A DNA stretch of 64,000 nucleotides from an uncultured Collinsella sp. (GCA_958408685.1 CATYLC010000008.1:1-64000); one strand, 5' to 3'; numbered from the stretch's first letter, positions 51,612-61,040 are shown. The notes: a model not told the origin generated them from the letters alone. Numbers and translations: made by a program.

Positions 51612-53237
51612 ATGGACGTCCGTACGGACGGCGATATTGCCGATAACTTTTGGTGGCGGCGCACAACGCTGACGCGCCGGACTCCTCTGTATGACGCCTG
51701 CGTATCGGTGGGACTGCTGGTCGCGGCGACGATTGTGGGCGCGCTGCTCGACCGTCCGGGTCTCGCGCCGAGCATCATGATCGTCTATGTGTTCGCCGTT
51801 CAGCTGTGCGCATTCTTTACCTGGAGTCGCCTGTATTGCTTGCTGAGCTCGGCTGCCGCCGTGGCGCTCTACAACTTCTTGTTTGTCGACCCGCGCTACT
51901 CGCTGTCGCTTATCGACCGCGGCTATCCCGGCATGTTCTTTATCATGTTCGTGGTCTCGCTTGTGTCGAGCTCGATTGCGTTGGCCCTGCGCCGCGCCTT
52001 GGCACAGGCTGCCGCCAGCGACCGCCGCACGCATATGGTGCTCGAGACCAACCGCATGCTGCAGCGGTGCGCCGACGAGCAGCAGATCGTTCACGCCATG
52101 GCAACGCAGCTGGCGCGTCTTTCGGGCTGTCCGGTCGTGTGGTACAGCGCCGACGCCGAGGGCGATGACCTGCTGCCGCGTTCGACATACACGGCCGTAG
52201 GCGATGCCGCACCGGTGCACGAACTGGCGCCGCAGATGCCGCCGCGGCTCTCGGCGTCCGCCTATGTGGGAACGCCGCTCGACGCCACGTTTGGCGGCTC
52301 GGCGTTTTATGGCATCTACCTGACGGTTCGCACAGGCGACGGCTTCGCGCGCTCGGGCGATCCCGCCTCGGTGGTGGGCGTGCTGGCTATCGTTGCCGAG
52401 CCCGACGTGCTGACGCATGAGGAGCGGACACTTGCCGATGCCATCGTGAGCGAAGGCGAGCTGGCGCTCGATCGCGCCCGCGCCATGGAGGCCCGCGAGG
52501 AGGCGGCGGTGCTTGCCAAAAATGAGCAGCTGCGCGCCAACCTGCTGCGCTCTATCTCGCATGACCTGCGCACGCCGCTCACCAGTATTTCGGGCAATGC
52601 CGATGTGCTGCTCGACCAGGGCTCGACCGGCACCGCCGTGCTCGACGCCCAGACGCGCCGCGGCCTGCTTCTATCCATTCGCTCGGATGCGCTGTGGCTC
52701 AACGCCACCGTCGAGAACCTGCTCGCCATCACCAAGCTCGAGGGCGGCGGCATGCATCTGTCGACCACGCTCGAGCTCATGGACGATATCGTCGAGGAGG
52801 CGCTGCGCCACGTGAACCCTGCCGTGCGCGAGCACGACCTTAAGGTGGTGGCGTGCGATGAGCCGGCGCTCGTCAACGTCGATGCGCGCCTGATGGTGCA
52901 GCTGGTGGTCAATCTGGTGAACAACGCCATCACCTATACGCCCGCAGGCTCGCATATCATGATTTCGATTAGCGTCGACGATGGACGCGTGGCGTGCTCG
53001 GTGGCCGATGATGGTCCGGGCATCGCACCCGAGGACCGCGAGCGGATCTTTGAGTCGTTCTACACCGCCAACCACGGTCTGGCTGACAGTCACCGCAGCG
53101 TGGGCCTGGGTCTTTCGCTCTGCCGCTCCATTGCGCTGGCACATGGCGGTAGCATAGAGGTTGCCGCGGCGGACCCGCACGGTTCGGTCTTTACGATTGA
53201 ACTTCCCGTCGCCGATGTTTCGTTTGATAAGGAGTAG
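51612..53237 (+). CDS. KdpD-like sensor histidine kinase lacking the KdpD sensor domain
   Basis: A 541-residue membrane kinase. Three or four helices in residues 30-125 match the DUF4118 region of KdpD (LCAFFTWSRLYCLLSSAAAV; YNFLFVDPRY). A GAF-like domain follows, then the phosphoacceptor helix ISHDLRTPLTSI with H317, and the ATPase domain (NLVNNAITYTP; DDGPGIAPEDRERIFESFY; GLGLSLCRSIA). The N-terminal 400-residue KdpD/USP sensor module of classical KdpD is absent. Directly followed by its response regulator. Likely role: sensing potassium or turgor, inferred from similarity and from adjacency to kup. Confidence 0.88.
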   Translation: MDVRTDGDIADNFWWRRTTLTRRTPLYDACVSVGLLVAATIVGALLDRPGLAPSIMIVYVFAVQLCAFFTWSRLYCLLSSAAAVALYNFLFVDPRYSLSLIDRGYPGMFFIMFVVSLVSSSIALALRRALAQAAASDRRTHMVLETNRMLQRCADEQQIVHAMATQLARLSGCPVVWYSADAEGDDLLPRSTYTAVGDAAPVHELAPQMPPRLSASAYVGTPLDATFGGSAFYGIYLTVRTGDGFARSGDPASVVGVLAIVAEPDVLTHEERTLADAIVSEGELALDRARAMEAREEAAVLAKNEQLRANLLRSISHDLRTPLTSISGNADVLLDQGSTGTAVLDAQTRRGLLLSIRSDALWLNATVENLLAITKLEGGGMHLSTTLELMDDIVEEALRHVNPAVREHDLKVVACDEPALVNVDARLMVQLVVNLVNNAITYTPAGSHIMISISVDDGRVACSVADDGPGIAPEDRERIFESFYTANHGLADSHRSVGLGLSLCRSIALAHGGSIEVAAADPHGSVFTIELPVADVSFDKE

Positions 53238-53241
53238 CGCC

Positions 53242-53955
53242 GTGCCGAACTCTGCCGTAAAACCGCTCATCTTGGTCGTTGAGGACGACCCTGCCGTTCG
53301 CAATCTTATTGTTGCCGCGCTCGAGGCGCACGGCTTGCGCCATATGGCTGTGGAGACCGCCCATGCCGCTATCGCCGCCGCCTCGTCGCAGACGCCGAGC
53401 ATCGTGCTGCTCGATCTGGGCCTGCCCGATATGGACGGCGTCAAGGTGGTGGAGTCGGTGCGCGCATGGTCGGGCATGCCGATCATCGTGGTCTCGGCGC
53501 GCAGCGAGGATGCGGACAAGATTCGCGCGCTCGATGCCGGCGCCGACGACTACCTGACCAAGCCGTTTTCGGTCGAGGAACTGCTCGCGCGCATTCGCAC
53601 GACGCTCAGGCGCCTTTCGTATGCGCAAACGGGCGGCGTTGCCTCCGAGGGCTCGTTCGATACCGGTGAGCTACATATCGATTTTGATGCCGGCATCGCC
53701 ACGATGGATGGCGAGGAGCTGCATCTGACGCCGATCGAGTACAAGCTCCTGTGCCTGCTGGCGCATAACGCCGACAAGGTACTGACGCACCAGTTTATCC
53801 TGCACGAGATTTGGGGCACGGCAACTAAGAGTGACCTGGCAAGCCTGCGTGTCTTTATGGGCACGCTGCGCAAGAAGATCGAGTCCGACCCCGCGCACCC
53901 GCGCTATATCCAAACACACGTGGGTATCGGCTATCGCCTGGTCACCCAAGGGTAG
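53242..53955 (+). CDS. KdpE-like OmpR-family response regulator
   Basis: A 237-residue two-domain regulator. The receiver carries EDDP at the N-terminus, phosphoacceptor D58 in IVLLDLGLPDMDG, and the Lys in DDYLTKPFSVEELLAR. The winged-helix output domain includes HLTPIEYKLLCLLAHNADKV and YIQTHVGIGYRLV, a KdpE-like ending. It starts with GTG four bases after the kinase stop and AAGGAG inside the kinase end. No kdpFABC genes are in the window. Confidence 0.92.
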   Translation: MPNSAVKPLILVVEDDPAVRNLIVAALEAHGLRHMAVETAHAAIAAASSQTPSIVLLDLGLPDMDGVKVVESVRAWSGMPIIVVSARSEDADKIRALDAGADDYLTKPFSVEELLARIRTTLRRLSYAQTGGVASEGSFDTGELHIDFDAGIATMDGEELHLTPIEYKLLCLLAHNADKVLTHQFILHEIWGTATKSDLASLRVFMGTLRKKIESDPAHPRYIQTHVGIGYRLVTQG

Positions 53956-53979
53956 GACGGCGTCCGCCATCCCACTATG

Positions 53980-54046
53980 AGTTGCGGTGAAATACGGTCT
54001 AAATTTGCCTAATTCCAGGCAAAACAGTCCGTATTCCACCGCAACT
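53980..54046. repeat. AGTTGCGGTG palindrome, copy 2
   Basis: 18-bp arms with one mismatch, AGTTGCGGTGAAATACGG at 53980-53997 and its complement at 54029-54046. The middle differs from copy 1 and contains a TTGCCT/AGGCAA hairpin. It lies between convergent genes. Confidence 0.8.
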
Positions 54047-54049
54047 TTG

Positions 54050-56617
54050 TTATCTGCCCTTGGGCTTGCTGGCGTAGAACTTCTTCTTTTTGGGCTTGCC
54101 GGCGGGGGAGGGGCTGCCGGTGACGTGCGGCTTGCCGTCGCCGGCGTGCACATGGCCAGGCACTGCCGCGCGAGGCTTGCGGGCCTCGGGGTTGCGCAGC
54201 TCCTCGACGCGCTCGGCAATTTCCTCGGCGCTAAAGCCGACCTCGGCCATGGCGTCCTCAATGGGCAGACGGCGCACGATGTAGCAGTGGTGCACCTTCT
54301 GGTTGCGCGCGAAGTCCTCGGGGATGGTCTGCGCCGTAATGTCCTCCAGCACCACGCCCGCGCGGGCGAGCTTGCGCGTCTCGGGGCGGAAGCCGCGCAG
54401 GTTGCAGCTAAAGATGGCATGTCCGCCCTGTGCAAGCAGGCGAGATACGCCGGCCAAAAGCTCAACATGGTCGCGCTGGACATCCCAGGTACGGCGGCCC
54501 ATCTTTGACGAGTTCGAGAACGTGGGCGGGTCGACAAAGATCAGGTCCCAGCGGTTGCGCGTCTGGCGCTGGTCGCGGATCCAGGCGAGCACGTCGTCGC
54601 GCACAAAATGATGCTGCGGACCAACAAAGCCGTTTTGGCGCATATTGCGCTCGGCCCAGTCCAGGTAGGTGTTGGAAAGGTCGACTGTCACGGTTTCCTC
54701 GACGCCGCCGTCGGCCGCATAGCAGGTGGCGGTGCCGGTGTAGGCAAACAGGTTGAGGAAGCGGCGCGCCTGCTTGGCGTGCTCGCGCACTAGGTTGCGG
54801 GTGACGCGGTGATCCAGGAAGATGCCGACGTCCAGGTAGTCGTCAAAGTTGACGGCAAAGGTAAGGCCGCCCTCTTCGATGAGCGGCAGGCGACGGCGCG
54901 CGATGTTGGCGCGCTCGCCCGAGCCGCCCTTGCCGGCGCCCTGCTTGCCGTACTGCGAGCCGCCGCGCGAGCGCATACGGGCCTTGGCGTGCACGTGCTC
55001 GGCCGGAACATCAAGGATACGCGGCGCGATGGCCAAGATATCGAGCATGCGGGCCTGGGCCAGCGCGGGGTCGATGGTCTTGGGCGCGGCGTATTCGGCG
55101 ATGACGAGCCAGCGGCCCGGCGTCTGCGGGCAGCCCTCGTACAGATCGATGGCGGCGGAGTAGTCGGGCAGGTCGGCATCGTAGACGCGGTAGCAGCTCA
55201 CGCCCTCGCGCTTTGCCCACTTGCGACGCAGGCGGGCGTTCTTGCGCAGGCGGTTGGCGAACTGCTCGGACTCCGAGATGAGCACGGGCAGCGGCTTGCC
55301 GTCGCCCAAGTCGAGCGTGGCGGCAGGTTCGGACATGGGGGTGTCGGCGGCTTCGTCGTTGGCTTCGTTGGCATCCGCGACCTCGGCCTCGGCATCTGCG
55401 CTGGTCGCAGCCTCAAACGCTGCAGCGGCGTGGTCGAGTGAGGGCCAAACCTCAAGAGCCGCCTCCTCGTTATTGGGCATGACGGCGATCGAGCGCTCGG
55501 GCTCGGCGTGGAGCGCGCGGGCCAGCAAGCCGTCGCGGGTGAGAGCGGCGACCGGCGCCGAAGCGAGCTCGGGGGCGCGGCGCAGCTCGCCGATGAGCGT
55601 CATGGCATCGTGCATGAGCGAAAGCGGGGTCTCGGTCGTGTCCGCGACCAGGGCGGCACCGGCGACGGCGCCCGCATGGTCCAGCACGGTGGCGGGCTTG
55701 GCGGCACAAAAGTCGACAAAACGCTTGTAGCCGGCGCACTTGACCATGCGCTCGGCAGTCTTGCGGGCGGCGGGGTCGATGTCTACGGCCACGATGCGCG
55801 CCTGGCGCTCGCGCGCTGCCGCCTCGCGCTCGCGCGCCTCGTCAAGCAGCTGCTCCCACAGGACAGCGTCGTGCAGCTGCCAGCCCTCAAAGCCCCAGCG
55901 CTCGCGTGCGGCGCCCGGGGCGCGGTCGGTCAGAATGTTCACGGCCTCCAGCAGCAGACCGCCGCCGGCGCACGAGGCATCGATCAGCGTGGGAAGGGCT
56001 TCGTTTTCGTAATCGTCGGCCGTCAGCTCGCGCTCGCATAGTGCGGTCCAGCCGACCTGCGCCAGCACCAGGGCGGCGTAGTCGGGGCGCAACACGTGTG
56101 CGCCCTCGCCGGCACGAGTCGCAGCGGGCGGCAGACGCTTGAACAGCGGGTCGCCCGAAAGGTCCAGGCTGATGCTCGCGCGGCGCTGACGCAGCGAAAG
56201 CAACAGGTGAACATCGGGGTCGGCGGCATCGACGTCGGCGCGACGGCCCGTGGTCTCGGCCAGACGGTCGCACAGCGCGTCTTTGGCGCGCAGGGCCGAG
56301 AAGCGCGTGTTGCGCAGCTGCTCGGTCACGCCGCGGGCGGTGATGGCGATGGTGGCGCCGGGGCGGATGATGGTCTCCCAGGCGATGTCGTAAACGCTAT
56401 CGTACAGTTCATCGGCATCCTGCGCCTCAAAGCGCCCGAGTACCACGAACACACGGCTCGCCAGGCGCGACCACAGACAGGCGCGGTAGCCTTCTTCGAG
56501 CTCGCCCTCAAATGTAGCGCGGCCCTTCAGCCGGCGAACATGCGAAAGCCCGAGGCGTTTAAGCTCATCGGCGAGTGCGGACTCAAAGCCCTCGGGGCAG
56601 CTTGCGTAAAATTCCAT
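54050..56617 (-). CDS. rlmL: RlmKL-like 23S rRNA methyltransferase with degenerate N-terminal half
   Basis: A fused THUMP-methyltransferase-methyltransferase of 855 residues, arranged like E. coli RlmKL (m2G2445 and m7G2069). The THUMP domain spans about 45-155. In the first methyltransferase the SAM motif reads DASCAGGG (213-220) for DPxCGSGT, and the catalytic NPPYG is replaced by DTTET near 326-330. This half is probably inactive. An Ala/Glu-rich linker follows. The RlmK-like half is intact: LNLFAYTGTATCYAADGG, NRWDLIFVDPPTFSNSSKMG and a THUMP-independent SAM core. A Lys-rich tail ends the protein. AGAGAGG precedes the ATG. Confidence 0.88.
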   Translation of the reverse strand: MEFYASCPEGFESALADELKRLGLSHVRRLKGRATFEGELEEGYRACLWSRLASRVFVVLGRFEAQDADELYDSVYDIAWETIIRPGATIAITARGVTEQLRNTRFSALRAKDALCDRLAETTGRRADVDAADPDVHLLLSLRQRRASISLDLSGDPLFKRLPPAATRAGEGAHVLRPDYAALVLAQVGWTALCERELTADDYENEALPTLIDASCAGGGLLLEAVNILTDRAPGAARERWGFEGWQLHDAVLWEQLLDEAREREAAARERQARIVAVDIDPAARKTAERMVKCAGYKRFVDFCAAKPATVLDHAGAVAGAALVADTTETPLSLMHDAMTLIGELRRAPELASAPVAALTRDGLLARALHAEPERSIAVMPNNEEAALEVWPSLDHAAAAFEAATSADAEAEVADANEANDEAADTPMSEPAATLDLGDGKPLPVLISESEQFANRLRKNARLRRKWAKREGVSCYRVYDADLPDYSAAIDLYEGCPQTPGRWLVIAEYAAPKTIDPALAQARMLDILAIAPRILDVPAEHVHAKARMRSRGGSQYGKQGAGKGGSGERANIARRRLPLIEEGGLTFAVNFDDYLDVGIFLDHRVTRNLVREHAKQARRFLNLFAYTGTATCYAADGGVEETVTVDLSNTYLDWAERNMRQNGFVGPQHHFVRDDVLAWIRDQRQTRNRWDLIFVDPPTFSNSSKMGRRTWDVQRDHVELLAGVSRLLAQGGHAIFSCNLRGFRPETRKLARAGVVLEDITAQTIPEDFARNQKVHHCYIVRRLPIEDAMAEVGFSAEEIAERVEELRNPEARKPRAAVPGHVHAGDGKPHVTGSPSPAGKPKKKKFYASKPKGR

Positions 56618-56692
56618 GGGTGACCTCTCTGGTTGCGTCGCTCCATTATATGATGGATACTTCGTTTACTCTCGCCCCCGAAAGGAACCCAT

Positions 56693-57520
56693 ATGATTGA
56701 TGCGTGCCCCGATTCCGCCGTGCTCTTTTTTGACGTGGACGGCACGCTGACGTCGTTCGATCCCGACAACATGACCGACAAGGACTTTTCGGCGGTTCAC
56801 CCCTCGCAGGCGGTCGTCGAGGCGTTTCATCGCCTGCGCAATGCGGGTCACCAGGCATTTATCTGCACGGGTCGTCCCTTGTGGCTGATTGCCGATGGCC
56901 TGCGCGCGCTGAACCCGGCGGGTGTCGTTGCCATGGCGGGAGCGACGCTCGAGGTCGAGGGCCGCGTGGTGCATGAGGACTGCTTTGACGAGGACGTTAT
57001 CGAGGAGCTTGCGCGCCGTATGGCCGCGGCAGGGATTGAAGCCTTTTTCGAGACCAACGTGGCTACTTTTGCCCTGGAACCAGCGGGTGTTGAGCAGTCG
57101 TCTCTGATCGGCACGTCTGTGGTACACAGCGCCGAGGAGATGCGCGTCGACGGCAGTCTGCGCGTGGGCAAGGTATGCCTCAATGTGCCCAGTTTGGCTC
57201 GCGTAGCCAATGATGACGGCTTTATCGATTGCGAGTTTGAGCTGTGCAACACCGGTGGCCAGAATCGCGAGCTGAGCCCCAAGGGCATTGACAAGGGCGT
57301 GGGCGTGGCGCGAGCGCTGGCGTATCTGGGCCGCGAGGGAAATGCGCGCACCTTTGGCTTTGGCGATTCAGGCAACGACCTGGGCATGCTCGCCGCCGTC
57401 GAGACAGCCGTGGCCATGGGCAACGCCATGCCCGAGGTCAAGGCGCTCGCCGACTACGTGACCGACGATGTCGCACACGACGGTACTGTCACAGCGATGC
57501 AGCATTTCGGCCTCATCTAA
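56693..57520 (+). CDS. HAD-superfamily Cof-like hydrolase
   Basis: A 275-residue HAD subfamily IIB phosphatase. Motif I is FFDVDGTLTSF near residue 12 and motif II is CTGRP near 58. KGIDKGVGVARAL gives motif III and FGFGDSGNDLGMLAAVETAV motif IV. The C2-type cap lies between about 85 and 190. Likely substrates are sugar phosphates or flavin-type phosphates, unresolved. AAAGGAA precedes the ATG. It is divergent from the methyltransferase gene. Confidence 0.88.
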   Translation: MIDACPDSAVLFFDVDGTLTSFDPDNMTDKDFSAVHPSQAVVEAFHRLRNAGHQAFICTGRPLWLIADGLRALNPAGVVAMAGATLEVEGRVVHEDCFDEDVIEELARRMAAAGIEAFFETNVATFALEPAGVEQSSLIGTSVVHSAEEMRVDGSLRVGKVCLNVPSLARVANDDGFIDCEFELCNTGGQNRELSPKGIDKGVGVARALAYLGREGNARTFGFGDSGNDLGMLAAVETAVAMGNAMPEVKALADYVTDDVAHDGTVTAMQHFGLI

Positions 57521-57713
57521 TGAATCCCGCGTTCTGACGTTTGCTCAAACTGCGACTCTTCGCTTTTGCATGCTCAATCGATTTATCAATCCAAACACTG
57601 AGGTGTTTATACCGTTCGCCGAGAAGATAAAAAACCGCAGCTCACGCCTTGATAAACGTAGGTAAAGTGTTTAGCAGTTTAACGCCCATGTGCAAGCGAA
57701 AGGAATCAGGCAG

Positions 57714-58418
57714 ATGGCAATCAAGGTGTTCGCTGACGGTGCAAACCTCGAGGGCATGCTCGACATGTACGAGAACGGCAACGTTCAGGGTTTCACGACC
57801 AACCCGTCCCTTATGAAGAAGGGCGGCGTGACGGATTACCGCGCGTTTGCCAAGGAGGTCCTGGCCCACATCACCGATGTGTCCGTCTCGTTTGAGGTCT
57901 TTGCCGACGACGTCGAGACCATGGAGGTCGAGGCGCGCGAGATCGCTACCTGGGCCGAGAACGTCTACGTCAAGATTCCGTGCGTGACCACCAAGGGCGA
58001 GTCCACCGCCGAGCTGGTGCGCAAGCTTTCGGCCGACGGCATCAAGGTCAACGTCACCACCATCTTTACGCCTACGCAGGTTGATGAGATGGTCGAGGCC
58101 GTTGACGCCGAGACGCCGTCCATCATCTCGCTCTTTGCCGGCCGTATCGCCGATACCGGCGTCGACCCCATTCCGTTTATGACGGAGTCGGTCAAGAAGG
58201 CCGCCGCAAAGCCCAACTGCGAGGTCCTGTGGGCGTCCACGCGCGAGCTCATTAACATTTACCAGGCAGAAGCCTGCGGTTGCCAGATCATCACGGTGCC
58301 CAACAGCATCCTGGCCAAGCGCAAGAATATCGGTCGCGACCCGTACGAGGTCTCGCTCGACACCGTCCGCGGCTTTGCCAAGGATATCGCGGCGCTCGGT
58401 TTCCATATCCTGCCGTAG
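57714..58418 (+). CDS. transaldolase/fructose-6-phosphate aldolase family protein
   Basis: A 234-residue TIM-barrel class I aldolase. The Schiff-base lysine is K87 in VYVKIPC. FTTNPSLMKKGG, VNVTTIFTPTQ and CQIITVPNSIL are typical of the short transaldolase/Fsa group. It either cleaves fructose-6-phosphate or transfers dihydroxyacetone between sugar phosphates; the two cannot be told apart here. The ATG at 57714 has AGGAATCAGG upstream and fits the family start. It is the only gene of its transcript. Confidence 0.9.
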   Translation: MAIKVFADGANLEGMLDMYENGNVQGFTTNPSLMKKGGVTDYRAFAKEVLAHITDVSVSFEVFADDVETMEVEAREIATWAENVYVKIPCVTTKGESTAELVRKLSADGIKVNVTTIFTPTQVDEMVEAVDAETPSIISLFAGRIADTGVDPIPFMTESVKKAAAKPNCEVLWASTRELINIYQAEACGCQIITVPNSILAKRKNIGRDPYEVSLDTVRGFAKDIAALGFHILP

Positions 58419-58448
58419 CGCGAACACCGACTGTACCGTGGGCTGTTC

Positions 58449-58520
58449 GCCCCGGCCTTTCCTTTCCCTATCGCTCACGCGCTCCGCGAGGGTCGCGCTA
58501 GGCAAAGGAAAGGCCGGGGC
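58449..58520. repeat. nested inverted-repeat element after the transaldolase
   Basis: Perfect 17-bp arms GCCCCGGCCTTTCCTTT (58449-58465) and its complement (58504-58520) enclose a 38-base core, CTATCGCTCACGCGCTCCGC with GAGGGTCGCGCTAGG, that folds on itself. Confidence 0.75.
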
Positions 58521-58574
58521 TGCCGACACGAGCTTGCCAGTAGGTTGGCGATAGGCTCCCATATCCTGCCGTGG

Positions 58575-58790
58575 GCAAAGGTACCCCTGCCTGCGCCGTG
58601 CAAAATTGAGAGTATTCAGCAAGGTAAAGGTCTTTATCAGTTAACCGAAGCATGGAACGGCCCCCGTTTTGGCTCTGACGACGCTAAAACGGGGGCTGTT
58701 TTTGACTTTGTTGCTCCTGAGGGGCGTCCGGAACGGCGGAATTTGCAGAATACTCGCGATTTTGCACGTCGCTGCAGGGGGTACCTTTGC
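58575..58790. repeat. GAGTATTC-ended element, copy 2
   Basis: Terminal inverted repeats of about 48 bases: the left end opens GCAAAGGTACCCCTGC and holds GAGAGTATTCAGCAA; the right end holds TTTGCAGAATACTCGCGAT and closes GGGGGTACCTTTGC. The right end matches the left end of copy 1 (35032-35060). A terminator-like hairpin, GCCCCCGTTTT with AAAACGGGGGC and a T-run, lies inside at about 58663-58702. Together with 58449-58520 it fills the 381-base gap to tex. Confidence 0.75.
58663..58706 (+). terminator. terminator-like hairpin inside the GAGTATTC element
   Basis: GCCCCCGTTTT pairs with AAAACGGGGGC around a 15-base loop and is followed by TGTTTTT. It may serve the transaldolase transcript. Confidence 0.6.
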
Positions 58791-58799
58791 TTTGGCGGT

Positions 58800-60947
58800 T
58801 TACTTGCCCTGCACCATGGTGAGCGAGATCTTCTTGCGGTCGCAATCGACCTTTTCGACCCACACCTTGACCGTGTCACCGACGCGCACCACGTCGCTCG
58901 GGTGCTTGACAAAGCGGTTGGCCAGCTTGGAGATATGCACGAGGCCGTCCTGGTGCACTCCCACGTCGACGAAGGCGCCAAAGTCCACTACGTTGCGCAC
59001 CGTCCCCTTGAGTTCCATGCCGGGTTCCAGGTCGTCGATGGAAAGCGCCGAGCGGCTAAAGACCACCTCGGGCGCGTCGTCGCGCGGGTCGCGGCCGGGC
59101 TTCTTGAGCTCGTTGACAATGTCGATGAGCGTCAGGGTGCCGCAGTCCAGGTCGCTTGCCAGCGCCGAGATGCTGCCCAGACGGCGCTCAATGTCGGGCA
59201 CGCCGCCGCGACTGAGCTCGCTGGCTTTAACGCCTGCGCGCTCCAGGACGGCCGTGGCCACCTCGTAGCTCTCGGGGTGGACGCTTGTCGCGTCGAGCGG
59301 GTTCTTGCCGCCGCTGATGCGCAGGAAACCCGCGGCGTTGAGATATGCCTTGGGTCCCAGCTTGGGGACCTTCTTAAGCTGACGGCGATCGGTAAAGGCG
59401 CCGTTTTCCTCGCGGTAGGCCACGATGTTTTTGGCCACGCTCGGCGTGATGCCCGATACGTATCCCAGTAGGCTCGCGCTCGCGGTGTTTACGTCGACGC
59501 CTACGCGGTTGACGACGTCCTCCACCACGTGGCCCAGGGTACGCGAAAGCTCGGCCTGGTCAAGGTCGTGCTGGTACTGGCCAACGCCGATAGACTGGGG
59601 CGGAATCTTGACGAGCTCTGCCAGCGGGTCTTGCAGGCGACGGCCCAGGCTCATGGCGCCACGCACGGTGACGTCCAGGTCGGGATATTCCTGGCTGGCG
59701 AGCTCGGAGGCGGAGTACACCGACGCGCCGGCTTCGTTAACGATGGTGTAGCGAAGGCTGGGCGCCTGCTCGGCGATGAACTCCGAAACGACTTCCTCGG
59801 TCTCGCGGCTGGCGGTGCCGTTGCCGATGACGATGGTGTTGACGCCGTCCTTCTTGACGAGGCGGGCGAGCTCGCGCTTGGTGCCGGCGACGTCGTGGCG
59901 CGGCTTGGTGGGGTAGACCACGCCGTGGTCGAGCAGCTTGCCGGTCTCGTCCATGACGGCGACCTTGCAGCCGGTGCGGTAGCCCGGATCGAGCGCGAGC
60001 ACGCGGGCGCCGCGCACGGGGCGTGCCGAGAGCAGGCCCTCGAGATTCTTGGCAAAGACGTTGATGGCCTCGGTCTGGGCGCGAACGGTGAGTTTGGCGC
60101 GGGCCTCGCGCTCCAGCGAGGGAGCCATGAGGCGCTTGTAGCCGTCGGCGATGGCGGCGTCAAAGACGGGCGCGAACACGCCCTGGCGTCGGGGCCAACG
60201 GCTGCCGAGGCGCGCCGTGGCGGCAGCGCCGTCGACGTTCACGCGCACGCGGAGCTTGCCCTCGCGCTCGCCGCGGTCGATAGCTAGCACGCGGTGGTTG
60301 GGTATACGGCGCAGCGGCTCGTCAAAGTTGTAGTAGGGCTCGTAGGGAGTCTTCTCTGCGGGGTCGGTGGCCTCAACGACGATGTCGGCGGTGTTTTGCG
60401 TAAAGGCGCGCAGGTCGGCGACGTTCTCAGGGTCTTCGGCCACCGTCTCGGCAACGATGTCGGCGGCGCCGGCGAGCGCCTTCTCGGGCGTGTCGAAGCC
60501 GGCCTCCTCGTTGACGTAGTCCGCGGCGGCGTCGAGTGCGCTGCCCTTGGCCGAGGCCTGCATGATGATCATGTTGGCAAGCGGCTCCAAGCCCGCCTCG
60601 CGGGCCTTCTGCGCGCGGGTCATGCGCTTTTTGCGGTAGGGCTTGTAGAGGTCCTCGACACGCTGGAGCTGCGTGGCCTCGCGAATTTGCTGTTCGAGTT
60701 CGGGCGTGAGCTTGCCCTGGGCGTCGATGAGCAGAATGACGTCCTCTTTGCGCTGCTCAAGATTGCGCAGGTAGGACAGGCGCTCGTCGAGTGCGCGCAG
60801 GGCGACGTCGTCCATTCCGCCTGTGGCTTCCTTGCGGTAGCGCGAGATAAAGGGGATGGTGTTGCCCTCGTCGATGAGCTTGACGGCTGCCTCGATGTTG
60901 GCGGCCTTAAGGTTGAGCTCGTGGGCGAGCTGGGCGATAAGATCCAT
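58800..60947 (-). CDS. tex: Tex-family S1 RNA-binding protein
   Basis: A 715-residue nucleic-acid-binding protein of the Tex family, linked to transcription and RNA processing. The helical N-terminal region has TIPFISRYRKEATGGMDD. A YqgF-like RNase H fold follows (ALDPGYRTGCKVAVMDETGK), then a double HhH with NTASASLLGYVSGI, and a C-terminal S1 domain (GMELKGTVRNVVDFGAFVD; VHQDGLVHIS). AAGGAG precedes the ATG at 60947; the frame stays open 29 codons further without a ribosome site. Monocistronic. Confidence 0.95.
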   Translation of the reverse strand: MDLIAQLAHELNLKAANIEAAVKLIDEGNTIPFISRYRKEATGGMDDVALRALDERLSYLRNLEQRKEDVILLIDAQGKLTPELEQQIREATQLQRVEDLYKPYRKKRMTRAQKAREAGLEPLANMIIMQASAKGSALDAAADYVNEEAGFDTPEKALAGAADIVAETVAEDPENVADLRAFTQNTADIVVEATDPAEKTPYEPYYNFDEPLRRIPNHRVLAIDRGEREGKLRVRVNVDGAAATARLGSRWPRRQGVFAPVFDAAIADGYKRLMAPSLEREARAKLTVRAQTEAINVFAKNLEGLLSARPVRGARVLALDPGYRTGCKVAVMDETGKLLDHGVVYPTKPRHDVAGTKRELARLVKKDGVNTIVIGNGTASRETEEVVSEFIAEQAPSLRYTIVNEAGASVYSASELASQEYPDLDVTVRGAMSLGRRLQDPLAELVKIPPQSIGVGQYQHDLDQAELSRTLGHVVEDVVNRVGVDVNTASASLLGYVSGITPSVAKNIVAYREENGAFTDRRQLKKVPKLGPKAYLNAAGFLRISGGKNPLDATSVHPESYEVATAVLERAGVKASELSRGGVPDIERRLGSISALASDLDCGTLTLIDIVNELKKPGRDPRDDAPEVVFSRSALSIDDLEPGMELKGTVRNVVDFGAFVDVGVHQDGLVHISKLANRFVKHPSDVVRVGDTVKVWVEKVDCDRKKISLTMVQGK

Positions 60948-61040
60948 GGGACTCCTTGCGTTTAAGGTGCGTTTGCAGCACAGGGCTACCAAGGATACCA
61001 CCCGTCCCAAAAAGCTGTTTTGGGGCCGCACCATGAAAAC

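Noticed and set aside
49194..52562. 1122-codon frame antisense to kup and the sensor kinase
   Set aside because: It crosses three real genes and a repeat on the other strand; long open frames are expected in such GC-rich DNA.
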